A stretch of DNA of 64,000 nucleotides from the NCBI GenBank assembly GCA_002869185.1, contig PKTN01000001.1:744001-808000 (forward strand), written 5' to 3'. The position numbers and the translations under genes are program-made. Source of the stretch: Denitrovibrio sp. Its GTDB lineage: Bacteria; Chrysiogenota; Deferribacteres; Deferribacterales; Geovibrionaceae. Of the stretch, positions 56,496 through 64,000 are shown piece after piece (the first letter of the stretch is position 1; each line of letters begins with the position of its first letter). The notes beneath the pieces are model-generated. The model did not search any database, had not been told where the DNA came from, and was given only the letters and a program-made list of their open reading frames with translations.

Positions 56496-58274
56496 TTAAC
56501 AGCATTCCTTATTAGCCATAGGAAGCTTAATTACAAAGCATGCGCCTAAGTCTTGGTTATATACTTTTATATCACCATTAAAGCTATCTTCAACAATATT
56601 CTTGACCATATTCAAACCTATACCTGTACCCTCATCCTTTGCCTTAGTAGTAAAGTATGGTTCAAATATTCTATCTATAATTGTATCTGGCACACCACCT
56701 CCAGTATCACTCAGAGTGACTAGGTAACTATCCTCTTCCTTAGAAAGAATAATTTTCATCTCTTTTTTTGCTTCTGAATTTTCTTCAGCCTGCTTATCTA
56801 AAGCATACACAGAGTTCTGTAAGAGATTCATAATAATTTGTTTAAACCGACCCTCAAAACCGCATAAGACAGCATTTTTAAGTTCGACACCACCTAAAAG
56901 GTTATCAAGCTCGTACTCGTATGGTTTTTCATCATCTATGTAGATCATTTTTAAGTTGATGTTATTACTAATCAGATTCGATTTCATTAGCCTGACCACA
57001 CTAAGAATGTACTCTAAGGGGTTGAACTCTTTCATTTCAGCTTTATTATTAAAATATGACATAAAATCGTTTATAGTAATATTCATATGCTCTGTAAGGG
57101 TGTTACAATTTTCAACATATTCACTTATATATTTTTTATCAATTTCACCATCATCAAAAGTTTTTTGCAGATCATAAAAAATGATACCTAGCGTATTAAT
57201 CGGTTGTCGCCACTGGTGGGAAACAGACTGAAAAACCTGACCGATATCCGCAAATCTTTTCTGATAAACTAGTTTACGTTCTGCTTCTACCCTGCTTTCT
57301 GTTTCGTTTTTAACACGCTGCTCAAGCTTTGCATTAAGCTTACTAAGCTCCAAGGTTCTCTCATCCACTTTTACCTGAAGGTCAGTAGTCATTTCCTTAA
57401 GAGATAAAGACATGTGATTAAACGAGTCAGACAACATCCCTAATTCCTTGCCTTTATATATCTTTACACTTTCTCCAATTCTTTGGTTATCTGCAGTAAT
57501 TTCTTTCATCAAGATTGATAATTCTTTAATAGGTTTAATAACTGATTTTCTCATAAAAACAAACTGCACAATCAGAGAAACTAAGAATAATAATAATAGA
57601 ATTCCGGATAGCTTCATAGATACCATATTAGTCGCTTGGATATGCGAACTAATTGGTATACGAATGGATAGAATGGCCGAAATATCACCAACTTCCCTAT
57701 GAAATCCGTTTTTGTCTCCATAAAAATCTATAAGTCCTGCTGGTGCTTTTTCTGGCTCAGTGTGACACTTCATGCACCCTTCAGTGAAATTTACATTCTT
57801 CTTGTATACTACAAAAAACTTCTCTCCCTCAATTTCCCTAACCTCTTCCTTTACGCTTTCACTAGGATTAGCTTTGAACTCAGCTATTATCTCTCGCTCG
57901 TACGGGTCAGCCTCGCTCTCTGCAGCTCTAGCGTTTATAGAAAACATCTTATAAGAATAATCAATATAGCCTGTATCACGGTTAGAGTAATATTTATTTA
58001 TATTTCTGGATATGTAGCCAGCAGACATCCACCGGGGGTCAAAATAATCCTTATCTACATCTAGCTCTGAAAGTTTTTCATTTACTGCAGGACGAAGTTC
58101 TTTTGCAACATACTCATGAACTGCAACAGTTCGTTCAATAAGTATTTGTGCTTTCTTGGATGTGTTTTCCAAAACTTCGTTATACATATACTGCCGCACA
58201 ATAAAAATAATTGTCATGCACAATATCAAATAAATAATGGAAAAAAACAGTAAAACTTTTCTTGAAATGCTCAT
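56496..58274 (-). CDS. Sensor histidine kinase with periplasmic heme c-binding (Tll0287/DUF3365-like) domain
   Basis: A 592-residue kinase. First membrane segment about 5-27; periplasmic domain (about 30-222) has a CxxCH heme site, CMKCH (Cys167, Cys170, His171), set in NFTEGCMKCHTEPEKAPAG, as in DUF3365/Tll0287-like sensors. A second membrane segment (about 225-248), HAMP and coiled coil lead to His353 in SVSHQWRQPINTLGI, then HATPase. It probably senses redox state or a gas through heme. The ATG at 58274 has an AGGTG ribosome binding site; a GTG at 58283 is less likely. Confidence 0.9.
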   Translation of the reverse strand: MSISRKVLLFFSIIYLILCMTIIFIVRQYMYNEVLENTSKKAQILIERTVAVHEYVAKELRPAVNEKLSELDVDKDYFDPRWMSAGYISRNINKYYSNRDTGYIDYSYKMFSINARAAESEADPYEREIIAEFKANPSESVKEEVREIEGEKFFVVYKKNVNFTEGCMKCHTEPEKAPAGLIDFYGDKNGFHREVGDISAILSIRIPISSHIQATNMVSMKLSGILLLLFLVSLIVQFVFMRKSVIKPIKELSILMKEITADNQRIGESVKIYKGKELGMLSDSFNHMSLSLKEMTTDLQVKVDERTLELSKLNAKLEQRVKNETESRVEAERKLVYQKRFADIGQVFQSVSHQWRQPINTLGIIFYDLQKTFDDGEIDKKYISEYVENCNTLTEHMNITINDFMSYFNNKAEMKEFNPLEYILSVVRLMKSNLISNNINLKMIYIDDEKPYEYELDNLLGGVELKNAVLCGFEGRFKQIIMNLLQNSVYALDKQAEENSEAKKEMKIILSKEEDSYLVTLSDTGGGVPDTIIDRIFEPYFTTKAKDEGTGIGLNMVKNIVEDSFNGDIKVYNQDLGACFVIKLPMANKECC

Positions 58275-58448
58275 TCGATACACCTTTAACTTAATGTTAC
58301 TTATCTATTAATATAATATTTTATAATTTTGACTGACTATAAATATGCAAACACTATTGTCGCATCTGGGTCGTGTCACAATATAAACTTTAAATTACAA
58401 TTTTCCGTCTTTTCTCTCTAACTTTTCAACTACGTTATAGTTTAATAC

Positions 58449-58814
58449 TCAATCACAAGTGCTTTTATGTATTAACTTGTCAATACATGACTGTAAATCT
58501 CTAATATCAACGGGCTTAGTCAATATACAATCAACATCTATATTCTCAGTTTCCTTCCTATAAGCTGAGACAACAATAATCAACACTGTATTATCTTGTT
58601 TTTTTATCTCTTGTATCATTTCAAACCCTGACATCACAGGCATTGATAGATCAGTGATTACGATATCAGGACTTACCTTTCCAAACAATTCTAAAGCCTC
58701 CTGCCCATTTGCAACACAATACACATTATTAAATTCTCTTTTTAATTGCCTACAAATCAACAGCCTTGTTATTGATTCATCTTCTACATATAATATTGTT
58801 TTATCAATTTTCAT
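58449..58814 (-). CDS. Single-domain response regulator paired with the upstream kinase
   Basis: A 121-residue receiver, MKIDKTILYVEDESITRLLICR, with phosphoacceptor Asp in IVITDLSMPVMSG and Lys in LTKPVDIRDLQ. It overlaps the 3' end of the kinase at 58804, so the two are co-transcribed and a likely pair. A start three codons earlier is possible. No output domain. Confidence 0.9.
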   Translation of the reverse strand: MKIDKTILYVEDESITRLLICRQLKREFNNVYCVANGQEALELFGKVSPDIVITDLSMPVMSGFEMIQEIKKQDNTVLIIVVSAYRKETENIDVDCILTKPVDIRDLQSCIDKLIHKSTCD

Positions 58815-60858
58815 TTTTTTCACCCACTAAGGCTGGAAGCGAAATGATAAATATTTTAAATTCTCCTTCCACCTTAACCTGAAGTTCTCCACCCATATGA
58901 GTTTTAATAATATTTTTAGACATATACAAACCTATCCCTGTACCTCTTCCTTCATCTTTAGTTGAAAAATATGGGTCAAATACTCTGGTAATATTCTCAG
59001 GTAGTAAGGATGTCCCATTATCTTTAATTTCAACAACGATATTGTCACCAAGATATCTAATGTTTAAATGTATTTCTGCGTCATAACCACTAGTCATAAT
59101 CTGCTTTTCATCTATGGCATCAATAGCGTTGTAAATAATATTCAGTATCACTTGTTTAAACTCAGATTCGTACCCGACAATATACACATAGGCAATATCA
59201 CAAGTAGGTAGATTACCACCAACAATATCACACATTTTAGTATGACAAGAGCAGGTTATCTTGTAGTTAATTCCTCTAGACGAAAGTTTCGAACTTATTA
59301 ACTTAAATGTCTCTATTACTAATTTAGCCACAAAGATTTTTTCTTGAGTTTCTTTTGGTAAAAAATAATGCATAAAATCGTCAATTACTTCTGACATACC
59401 ATTGATTTGTGTCATACTATTTTCAATCATATCTTTTATGTAATCATCATTTAGTTCATTATACTTATTAGCCTCATCAATATCCTGTATATACAGCCCT
59501 AAAGCATTCAACGGTTGCCTCCATTGATGAGCGATAGAACTAATTAACTGCCCCATTTCTACAAATTTTTTATTCTCAAGCATGAATTGCTCTGACATTA
59601 ATCTTTTAGCTGTTTCTTCTTGAATAGATTTATCAAGAGCGACATTATGCTCTAAGATTTTGTTTTTTGAATTTGTTTCTTCTGTAATATCATCGATTGT
59701 TACTGCGAAATAGTATTCTTCTACTTGGAATGCTTTAACATGGTAATACTTATTAAGTGCATGTGAGTGATGTACAAAGTCTACGACATCACCGTTCATT
59801 GCAACCCTACTATATTCCGTTATCAAATCAGGATCAGTGTCATTTATACCAGGGATAATTTCAGTAACCTTTTTACCTATAATATCTTTTGCTACCAGAC
59901 CGGTTTGCTTTTCAAACGCAGAGTTAACTTCTAGAAAAAGATAATCAACAGGAACATTGTCTTCAAGTATTATTCTATGATAAGCACAACCATTAAGCAT
60001 ATTCTGAAAAAGCCTTCTATACTTTTTCTCATTATTAAGCAGATCATTATGTATTCTTTTATACTTTAGCTCTAGAGAAGAATTTAATTCGCACATTTCA
60101 GATTCATGTTTTTTGATTTTTGAAGCACTTAACTCAATATTTCTGGCAAGTTTTCCTATTATATTATCCTTAGCAACACCTGTTGACTGAAGTGGATTGC
60201 TTGATGAAAAATTATCAACATAATTAATTAATTGATTTAAAGGATTAATAATATTTATTTTAAAATAACTAAGAATGATAAAAGTGACCACTATCGATAG
60301 TAATAAAATAATTATAACACTTTTTTTAAGATATTCGATCGCTTCATGTTGAATATCAGAATCCTTCACAGCTATTGTTATATACCACGACAAAGGGGTA
60401 AACTTAATAGTCTTGTGGAACCATTTTACTCCATTAACAACAAAAGAACCTGAAAAAGATTCTTTAGCAACATTTCCATATCTTTTTACTTCCTTACCCC
60501 AATTAACTCTAAATGATTTATCATTAATCACCATATTGCAGTTAATATAATGACCTTGACTATCATAAATCATATTATGGGTCGGCCATGGAGTTTCTAT
60601 ATCAGCAATAGACCTAGATGCTTCTTTTTTTTCTTTAGCAGAAAGAGCTTCAATATCTCCCAAATTACCTAACTTCAATAAGTCTAAGTTCGGTTGCAGG
60701 TCATGGTTAATATATCCAACGATAAAAGATGTTAGTGACTTATCAACTACCGAATGTATTGTATTTTTAGTAGAGATATACGACCACAGACAAAACAGTA
60801 AGGTTGTAATAAGTATAACTGGCAAAATAATAATTAAAATATTAGATCTTAATTTCAT
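58804..60858 (-). CDS. Cache-type sensor histidine kinase with PAS domain
   Basis: A 684-residue kinase. First membrane segment about 7-29; a periplasmic Cache-like domain (about 30-180, with MIYDSQGHYINCNMVIN and SFSGSFVVNGVKWFHKT); a second membrane segment (about 183-203); a PAS domain (about 285-400, RLFQNMLNGCAYHRIILE). His444 is in SIAHQWRQPLNALGL. The HATPase has KDNGTSLLPENITRVFDPYFSTKDEGRGTGIGL. It probably senses a periplasmic ligand and passes phosphate to the receiver at 58449. Divergent from the Cache/CheD-like gene. Confidence 0.9.
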   Translation of the reverse strand: MKLRSNILIIILPVILITTLLFCLWSYISTKNTIHSVVDKSLTSFIVGYINHDLQPNLDLLKLGNLGDIEALSAKEKKEASRSIADIETPWPTHNMIYDSQGHYINCNMVINDKSFRVNWGKEVKRYGNVAKESFSGSFVVNGVKWFHKTIKFTPLSWYITIAVKDSDIQHEAIEYLKKSVIIILLLSIVVTFIILSYFKINIINPLNQLINYVDNFSSSNPLQSTGVAKDNIIGKLARNIELSASKIKKHESEMCELNSSLELKYKRIHNDLLNNEKKYRRLFQNMLNGCAYHRIILEDNVPVDYLFLEVNSAFEKQTGLVAKDIIGKKVTEIIPGINDTDPDLITEYSRVAMNGDVVDFVHHSHALNKYYHVKAFQVEEYYFAVTIDDITEETNSKNKILEHNVALDKSIQEETAKRLMSEQFMLENKKFVEMGQLISSIAHQWRQPLNALGLYIQDIDEANKYNELNDDYIKDMIENSMTQINGMSEVIDDFMHYFLPKETQEKIFVAKLVIETFKLISSKLSSRGINYKITCSCHTKMCDIVGGNLPTCDIAYVYIVGYESEFKQVILNIIYNAIDAIDEKQIMTSGYDAEIHLNIRYLGDNIVVEIKDNGTSLLPENITRVFDPYFSTKDEGRGTGIGLYMSKNIIKTHMGGELQVKVEGEFKIFIISLPALVGEKNEN

Positions 60859-61005
60859 CAGAGATAACTTCCCTTACATACAGGCCTTAAAGTCAATAAA
60901 GCACCTATAAATATTATTACATTAGTTCCCATTTTGAATAATAAGCAACAACTATACCATATTTTTAATTCAGCTATACCTGAATTCTTGAACCATTCCA
61001 ATATT

Positions 61006-61035
61006 GTGTTTTGTCAATAATTATTGACAAAACAC
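61006..61035. promoter_or_regulatory. 30-bp perfect palindrome (operator candidate)
   Basis: GTGTTTTGTCAATAA is followed directly by its exact reverse complement, giving a 30-bp perfect palindrome whose core is TGTCAAT-AATT-ATTGACA. It is 148 bp from the kinase start (60858) and about 200 bp from the gene at 61238. A dimeric or tetrameric regulator could bind here; a cruciform or terminator role is less likely because no T-run follows. Confidence 0.7.
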
Positions 61036-61082
61036 CTACAAGCCTCATATAAACATCTAATAAATCAAACAATAACCTCATG

Positions 61083-61100
61083 TGTCAATATTGATTGACA
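61083..61100. promoter_or_regulatory. TGTCAAT-ATTG-ATTGACA palindrome
   Basis: Seven-base arms with a four-base centre, the same spacing and core as in the 61006 site. It lies 138 bp upstream of the Cache/CheD-like gene and overlaps a TTGACA that could be a -35 element. Confidence 0.6.
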
Positions 61101-61237
61101 ACAACAATCATAACAAGTAGCTATAATTCAATTTGAACAATAGTCTTAATTGATTTCTATAAGATATTAAGAGTATAACTGATATAAACAGACACAATAT
61201 ACACAGCTAAAGAAATAAGCGCCTTGAAGGATAAAAC

Positions 61238-62713
61238 ATGAGAATAATTATAACAATATTTATTACACTATCAATATTATTGCCCGCTACCGCAGAGTGC
61301 TCCCCTAAAAAGAGCAAAGCATATAATAAGTACTACAAGCAACTTGACAATATAAAAATAAATAAAATAAAAGAACTTCACACATATATGAGGTCTGTTG
61401 AAAATATTGCTAAAAGCATAAATAATGATAAAGATATGAAAGATTTTTTTATAATGAAAAGACATCTATATAACCAAATCAAAAACACCACTCCAAATGA
61501 CGAACAACTCAAAATGCAGTCATATATAAGAGAGTCTATAATCAACCTATATCTGGAAAGATACATGGTTTTTTACGACTTATTATTTATAGATGAAAAT
61601 GGTGAAATATTTTATACCAATATACGACAGTCAGATTTCCACAAAAACATTTTCAAAGGTTCTTTAGCTAAAACAGTACTTTCTAAAAAACTAAAAGAAA
61701 ATAATGGGGATTTGTTTGTTGATTACCAAAATTTTGATGTTTCTAAGGAACCTTCAGCTTTTTTTATACAACCGTGTATTGTAAAAGGCAAGCATATAGG
61801 ATGGTTTGTAATGCAATTCGCAATTAATAAAATAAATGAAATGTTTTCAGTAGAGCAACACCTTGGTAATACAGGTGAGGTATTTATCGTTAATGAAAAC
61901 AGATACATGCTTACAGACTCAAGATTTAAAGTTGAAAGCTCAGTATTAAAAACTAACTTATCCAAAGAAAATATCAGCGCAAAGTTTAAAGAAAGATCAG
62001 GTCACAAAATAGTAACTGACTATCGAGGTTACAAAGCCTTAACTTCATTTGAGGTTGTATCAATCATGGGCAGTAAATGGCTTATAATAGCTAAAATAGA
62101 TGAAAATGAGATACTAACCAATCTCTATACAAGAATGTCTAAAAAACAAAAAAAAGACTTTATTCATCAGTCACTAAGTAATATTAATTACAAATACACA
62201 AAGCAATACGATCTATTGAAAGATATTGAAGTGGATATGGATGAATATAAACGTACAAGTAATAATAAACCATTATACACTCACGGAGTATCGACCTGCA
62301 CTACATTCATTTTTTCATTGAAAAACAAATTTGCTTATATGGCTCATGTAAGTGCGTTAGATAAGATATATGGAGGTAACCAAACTGACTTAATAAATAG
62401 GATAATGAAGCAAATAGATGACTTCGATGCCGTTAGAATGGAGAAAAACAACATCAAGGTTCAAATAATCTCACCAGAAATACGCTATACCACTAGCGTA
62501 ATAGACAATCTTATAGAATGGGGACTTTTGATTTCACAAATACAATTAACACACAACCCAAAAGCAAAATATGCTAATATTTCTCATTCACAGACTTCAA
62601 ACACAACTCTAGTTAATTGGAACCTACAAACTCTCTCTACATTTGAAGGTCAGAATATAGAAAACGTAACTAATTTGGCACAAGAGTTCAAGAAAATTAG
62701 CTTTTTTAAGTAG
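61238..62713 (+). CDS. Exported Cache-domain protein with a CheD-like C-terminal domain
   Basis: A 491-residue protein. Signal peptide (1-19, MRIIITIFITLSILLPATA); a double-Cache-like region (about 40-300) with VFYDLLFIDENGEIFYTNIR, GWFVMQF, and GNTGEVFIVNENRYML. No second membrane segment follows. The C-terminal part (about 345-465) resembles CheD: HGVSTCTTFIF with Cys354, FAYMAHVSALDKIYGG with His370, a Thr348 six residues before the Cys, then a helix and strands (IKVQIISPE and IEWGLLISQI). CheD of this window has 17 residues between Cys and His, here 16. The GGA loop is not obvious. It would be a periplasmic CheD-like enzyme, which is odd, as known substrates are cytoplasmic. The CheD part is an inference from motifs. 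Confidence 0.6.
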   Translation: MRIIITIFITLSILLPATAECSPKKSKAYNKYYKQLDNIKINKIKELHTYMRSVENIAKSINNDKDMKDFFIMKRHLYNQIKNTTPNDEQLKMQSYIRESIINLYLERYMVFYDLLFIDENGEIFYTNIRQSDFHKNIFKGSLAKTVLSKKLKENNGDLFVDYQNFDVSKEPSAFFIQPCIVKGKHIGWFVMQFAINKINEMFSVEQHLGNTGEVFIVNENRYMLTDSRFKVESSVLKTNLSKENISAKFKERSGHKIVTDYRGYKALTSFEVVSIMGSKWLIIAKIDENEILTNLYTRMSKKQKKDFIHQSLSNINYKYTKQYDLLKDIEVDMDEYKRTSNNKPLYTHGVSTCTTFIFSLKNKFAYMAHVSALDKIYGGNQTDLINRIMKQIDDFDAVRMEKNNIKVQIISPEIRYTTSVIDNLIEWGLLISQIQLTHNPKAKYANISHSQTSNTTLVNWNLQTLSTFEGQNIENVTNLAQEFKKISFFK

Positions 62714-62743
62714 GTATAAATATTTTATTGAGCGTGTAAATAA

Positions 62744-62932
62744 AAGTGTGTAAATGTCGTATGTATTAAACCACATATACAGTTAACCGATAAACTAAGA
62801 CAGCTAGGTCACACTTCACTTAAAATGCTCTATCAGTATTACGCAAGATCCATGAAAAACCGTAAAAAGGAAGTGACCAATTTCACCAAGATGGTCACAA
62901 ATTGGTCACCCGAGAATACAAAAAAACCATAA
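62744..62932 (+). pseudogene. Remnant of a tyrosine recombinase (phage-type integrase) C-terminus
   Basis: An open frame of about 60 codons ends at TAA 62930-62932 and includes LRQLGHTSLKMLYQYYARS followed by a basic tail MKNRKKEVTNFTKM. LGH-x-S-x-x-M-x-x-x-Y is the box II region of tyrosine recombinases, with the catalytic Tyr near YQYY. The N-terminal and middle parts are missing, so it is a remnant of an integrase gene. It lies 29 bp before the second copy of the 23-bp repeat. Confidence 0.75.
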
Positions 62933-62960
62933 ACTACTCGTATCATTAAGGGTTTCCTGA

Positions 62961-62985
62961 AAAGGAAAGCCGGCGTCCTGCCGGC
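62961..62985 (-). repeat. 23-bp direct repeat copy 2, also a terminator-like hairpin
   Basis: 62961-62983 equals 43349-43371. On the minus strand GCCGGC-AGGAC-GCCGGC is followed by TTTCCTTTTC, so it could terminate the DMT-family gene transcribed toward it. GC content is much higher than in the surroundings, and the following bases to about 63020 stay GC-rich. Confidence 0.65.
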
Positions 62986-63047
62986 ACCCCAGTGAGCTCC
63001 GTCTCCGTCGGCGTGGTTTTTCCACTACCTGACTTTTATATATCAAA

Positions 63048-63887
63048 TCACATGCCAATTTTAATCAGCATGACACCTATCATTATAACAAAAGTTCCTA
63101 AAAGCTTATTAAATGTAAACTTTTCACCAAACAGCGACATACCTAAAACAGCTCCAAACATTACATTTATTTGTCTCAGGGCTGTCGCATAGGAAAGTTC
63201 TACCATGGTTAGACCATATCTATAAGTGGTGAAAGAGGCAAAAACTATCACTCCACCAATGATAACTAATTTCAGATCTTTTTTTACATTAGAAAATTTT
63301 ATTTCACCACTCTTCCTAGAGAATAGATAAAGAAAACTGGTCATAAAAAATGACATACAATATACATAGAGAATAAAATTACCTTGAGAAACACCTTTCT
63401 TGTATACCAATGCCCCAAAAGAATATAAAAAAGCAGCAAGGAACGCATAGGCAACGCCTTTAGTCAGTTTAAAACCCTCATTTTTCACCTTATTAAGAAG
63501 GATTGTACCTAATATTGTAACAATAATTCCAAAAACACCTACGAATGTAAGGTCTTCTTTAAGGAATAACACTGCCCACACCAAAATAAAAAAGGGTGAT
63601 GAAGTTGTGATAGGATAGACGAGAGAAACATCAGCGTATCTATATGATGTAGAAACGGCTAAGTGATATCCTGTAAAAAATAGTGCCGCCACAAATGCAC
63701 TAAGTACTATCTGGTAGTCCATATAGAGATAATCAGAGAAAAATATAGGGTACAGAATAGTGAAGAAAGTGATATTAACTAAGTGCATGTAAAAGTTAAA
63801 AGCGTATTTGTTTTCAGATTTTTTCAGCAATATATTCCACAAAGAATGTGATAATGCACTAAATATAATAAAAATAAACCATGTCAT
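63048..63887 (-). CDS. EamA/DMT-family membrane transporter
   Basis: A 279-residue protein with about ten membrane segments in two EamA halves. TWFIFIIFSALSHSLWNILLKKS opens the first half and KGVAYAFLAAFLYSFGALVYKKGV the second; LRQINVMFGAVLGMSLFGEK and GTFVIMIGVMLIKIG are typical of the end of the second half. The substrate is unknown (drug, metabolite or amino acid). An AAAGGA ribosome binding site precedes the ATG. Transcription would end at the GC-rich hairpin near 62970. Confidence 0.9.
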   Translation of the reverse strand: MTWFIFIIFSALSHSLWNILLKKSENKYAFNFYMHLVNITFFTILYPIFFSDYLYMDYQIVLSAFVAALFFTGYHLAVSTSYRYADVSLVYPITTSSPFFILVWAVLFLKEDLTFVGVFGIIVTILGTILLNKVKNEGFKLTKGVAYAFLAAFLYSFGALVYKKGVSQGNFILYVYCMSFFMTSFLYLFSRKSGEIKFSNVKKDLKLVIIGGVIVFASFTTYRYGLTMVELSYATALRQINVMFGAVLGMSLFGEKFTFNKLLGTFVIMIGVMLIKIGM

Positions 63888-63911
63888 ATTATCCTTTTAC
63901 TAAGACGCATA

Positions 63912-63986
63912 TTACCAAGCTTTTAGATATTTGAGATGACGTCTTTTTATATTTTTACGTTTTTTTATTATCTCACCACCTACCAT
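63912..63986 (-). CDS. Possible 24-codon basic peptide (weak)
   Basis: The minus-strand frame MVGGEIIKKRKNIKRRHLKYLKAW ends in TAA just upstream of the DMT gene. It is strongly basic, but there is no good ribosome binding site and the upstream context is cut by the window edge. It might be the tail of a coding region or chance. Confidence 0.15.
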   Translation of the reverse strand: MVGGEIIKKRKNIKRRHLKYLKAW

Positions 63987-64000
63987 ATTAGGTCAAGCTT

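Larger units (their letters stand above)
60859..61237. other. Divergent regulatory region between the Cache kinase and the Cache/CheD-like gene
   Basis: 379 bp of AT-rich DNA with no gene. It contains the 30-bp palindrome at 61006-61035 and a related site at 61083-61100, each close to one of the two divergent genes. TATAAT at 61122-61127 is a candidate -10 for the gene at 61238, with the TTGACA at 61095 a poorly spaced (21 bp) -35. AAGGA precedes the start at 61238 by six bases. Confidence 0.6.

Noticed and set aside
61095..61127. TTGACA...TATAAT as a standard promoter for the gene at 61238
   Set aside because: The 21-bp spacer is too long for a normal sigma-70 promoter; kept only as a weak candidate in the region note.
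1..64000. CRISPR arrays, intact insertion sequences, rRNA or tRNA genes
   Set aside because: No regularly spaced repeats, transposase genes or RNA gene signatures other than rnpB were seen.

Overview
The window is AT-rich Gram-negative chromosomal DNA. The gene set (endonuclease-type MutL, Hfq, a triheme c-type cytochrome, bacteriohemerythrin, type A RNase P RNA, SulP permease, large sensor kinases with an H-[QR]-W-R-Q-P phosphoacceptor motif, HD-GYP proteins and a large chemotaxis cluster) suggests a motile, microaerobic or anaerobic respiratory bacterium of Deferribacterota type. That placement is an inference from gene content; no 16S rRNA or tRNA gene is visible.

Layout. (1) 1-8.3 kb, minus strand: housekeeping genes xseA (cut by the window edge), an FtsB/DivIC-like protein, a GT39-type membrane glycosyltransferase, then accA-mutL-miaA-hfq-DUF4416, and a secreted thiol-disulfide protein. 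(2) 8.5-9.8 kb: a DinJ/YafQ-type toxin-antitoxin pair and a frameshifted gene with an Rx4H motif. (3) 10-17.7 kb, plus strand: ileS-lspA-purH-purD-purE-tsaC in tight array, then a triheme cytochrome with its own promoter and terminator. (4) 17.8-31.6 kb: mixed genes, including a PilZ protein, a chemoreceptor, an orphan oligopeptide-type ABC ATPase, cysS, HD-GYP, two tandem GntR regulators, rnpB, sdaA, SulP and a DUF4920 protein. (5) 31.7-42.9 kb: hemerythrin and a two-component signalling block with HD-GYP, HDOD and degenerate HD-GYP outputs. (6) 43.3-63 kb: a Fic gene broken by a stop codon, then a chemotaxis operon (response regulator-MCP-STAS-cheY-cheA-MCP-cheW-cheR-cheD-cheB-GGDEF-cheD), two more kinases, and a secreted Cache protein whose C-terminal part looks like CheD. 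An integrase remnant lies at 62.8 kb. A 23-bp direct repeat lies at 43.35 kb and 62.96 kb, at the two ends of this region. (7) A DMT-family transporter closes the window.

How the parts work together. The plus-strand housekeeping array serves translation, lipoprotein processing and purine synthesis. The second half of the window is almost entirely sensory: it couples periplasmic sensing (Cache, SBP-like, heme-binding and HBM-like domains) to chemotaxis and cyclic-di-GMP outputs.

The most unusual points are: the exported Cache/CheD-like protein; a set of matching TGTCAAT-N4-ATTGACA palindromes (one a perfect 30-bp palindrome) in front of the chemotaxis operon and between the last kinase and the Cache/CheD-like gene; an HD-GYP relative that has lost every metal ligand; a mutL gene that seems to need an ATT start; and the possibility that the whole chemotaxis block is a decayed integrated island.
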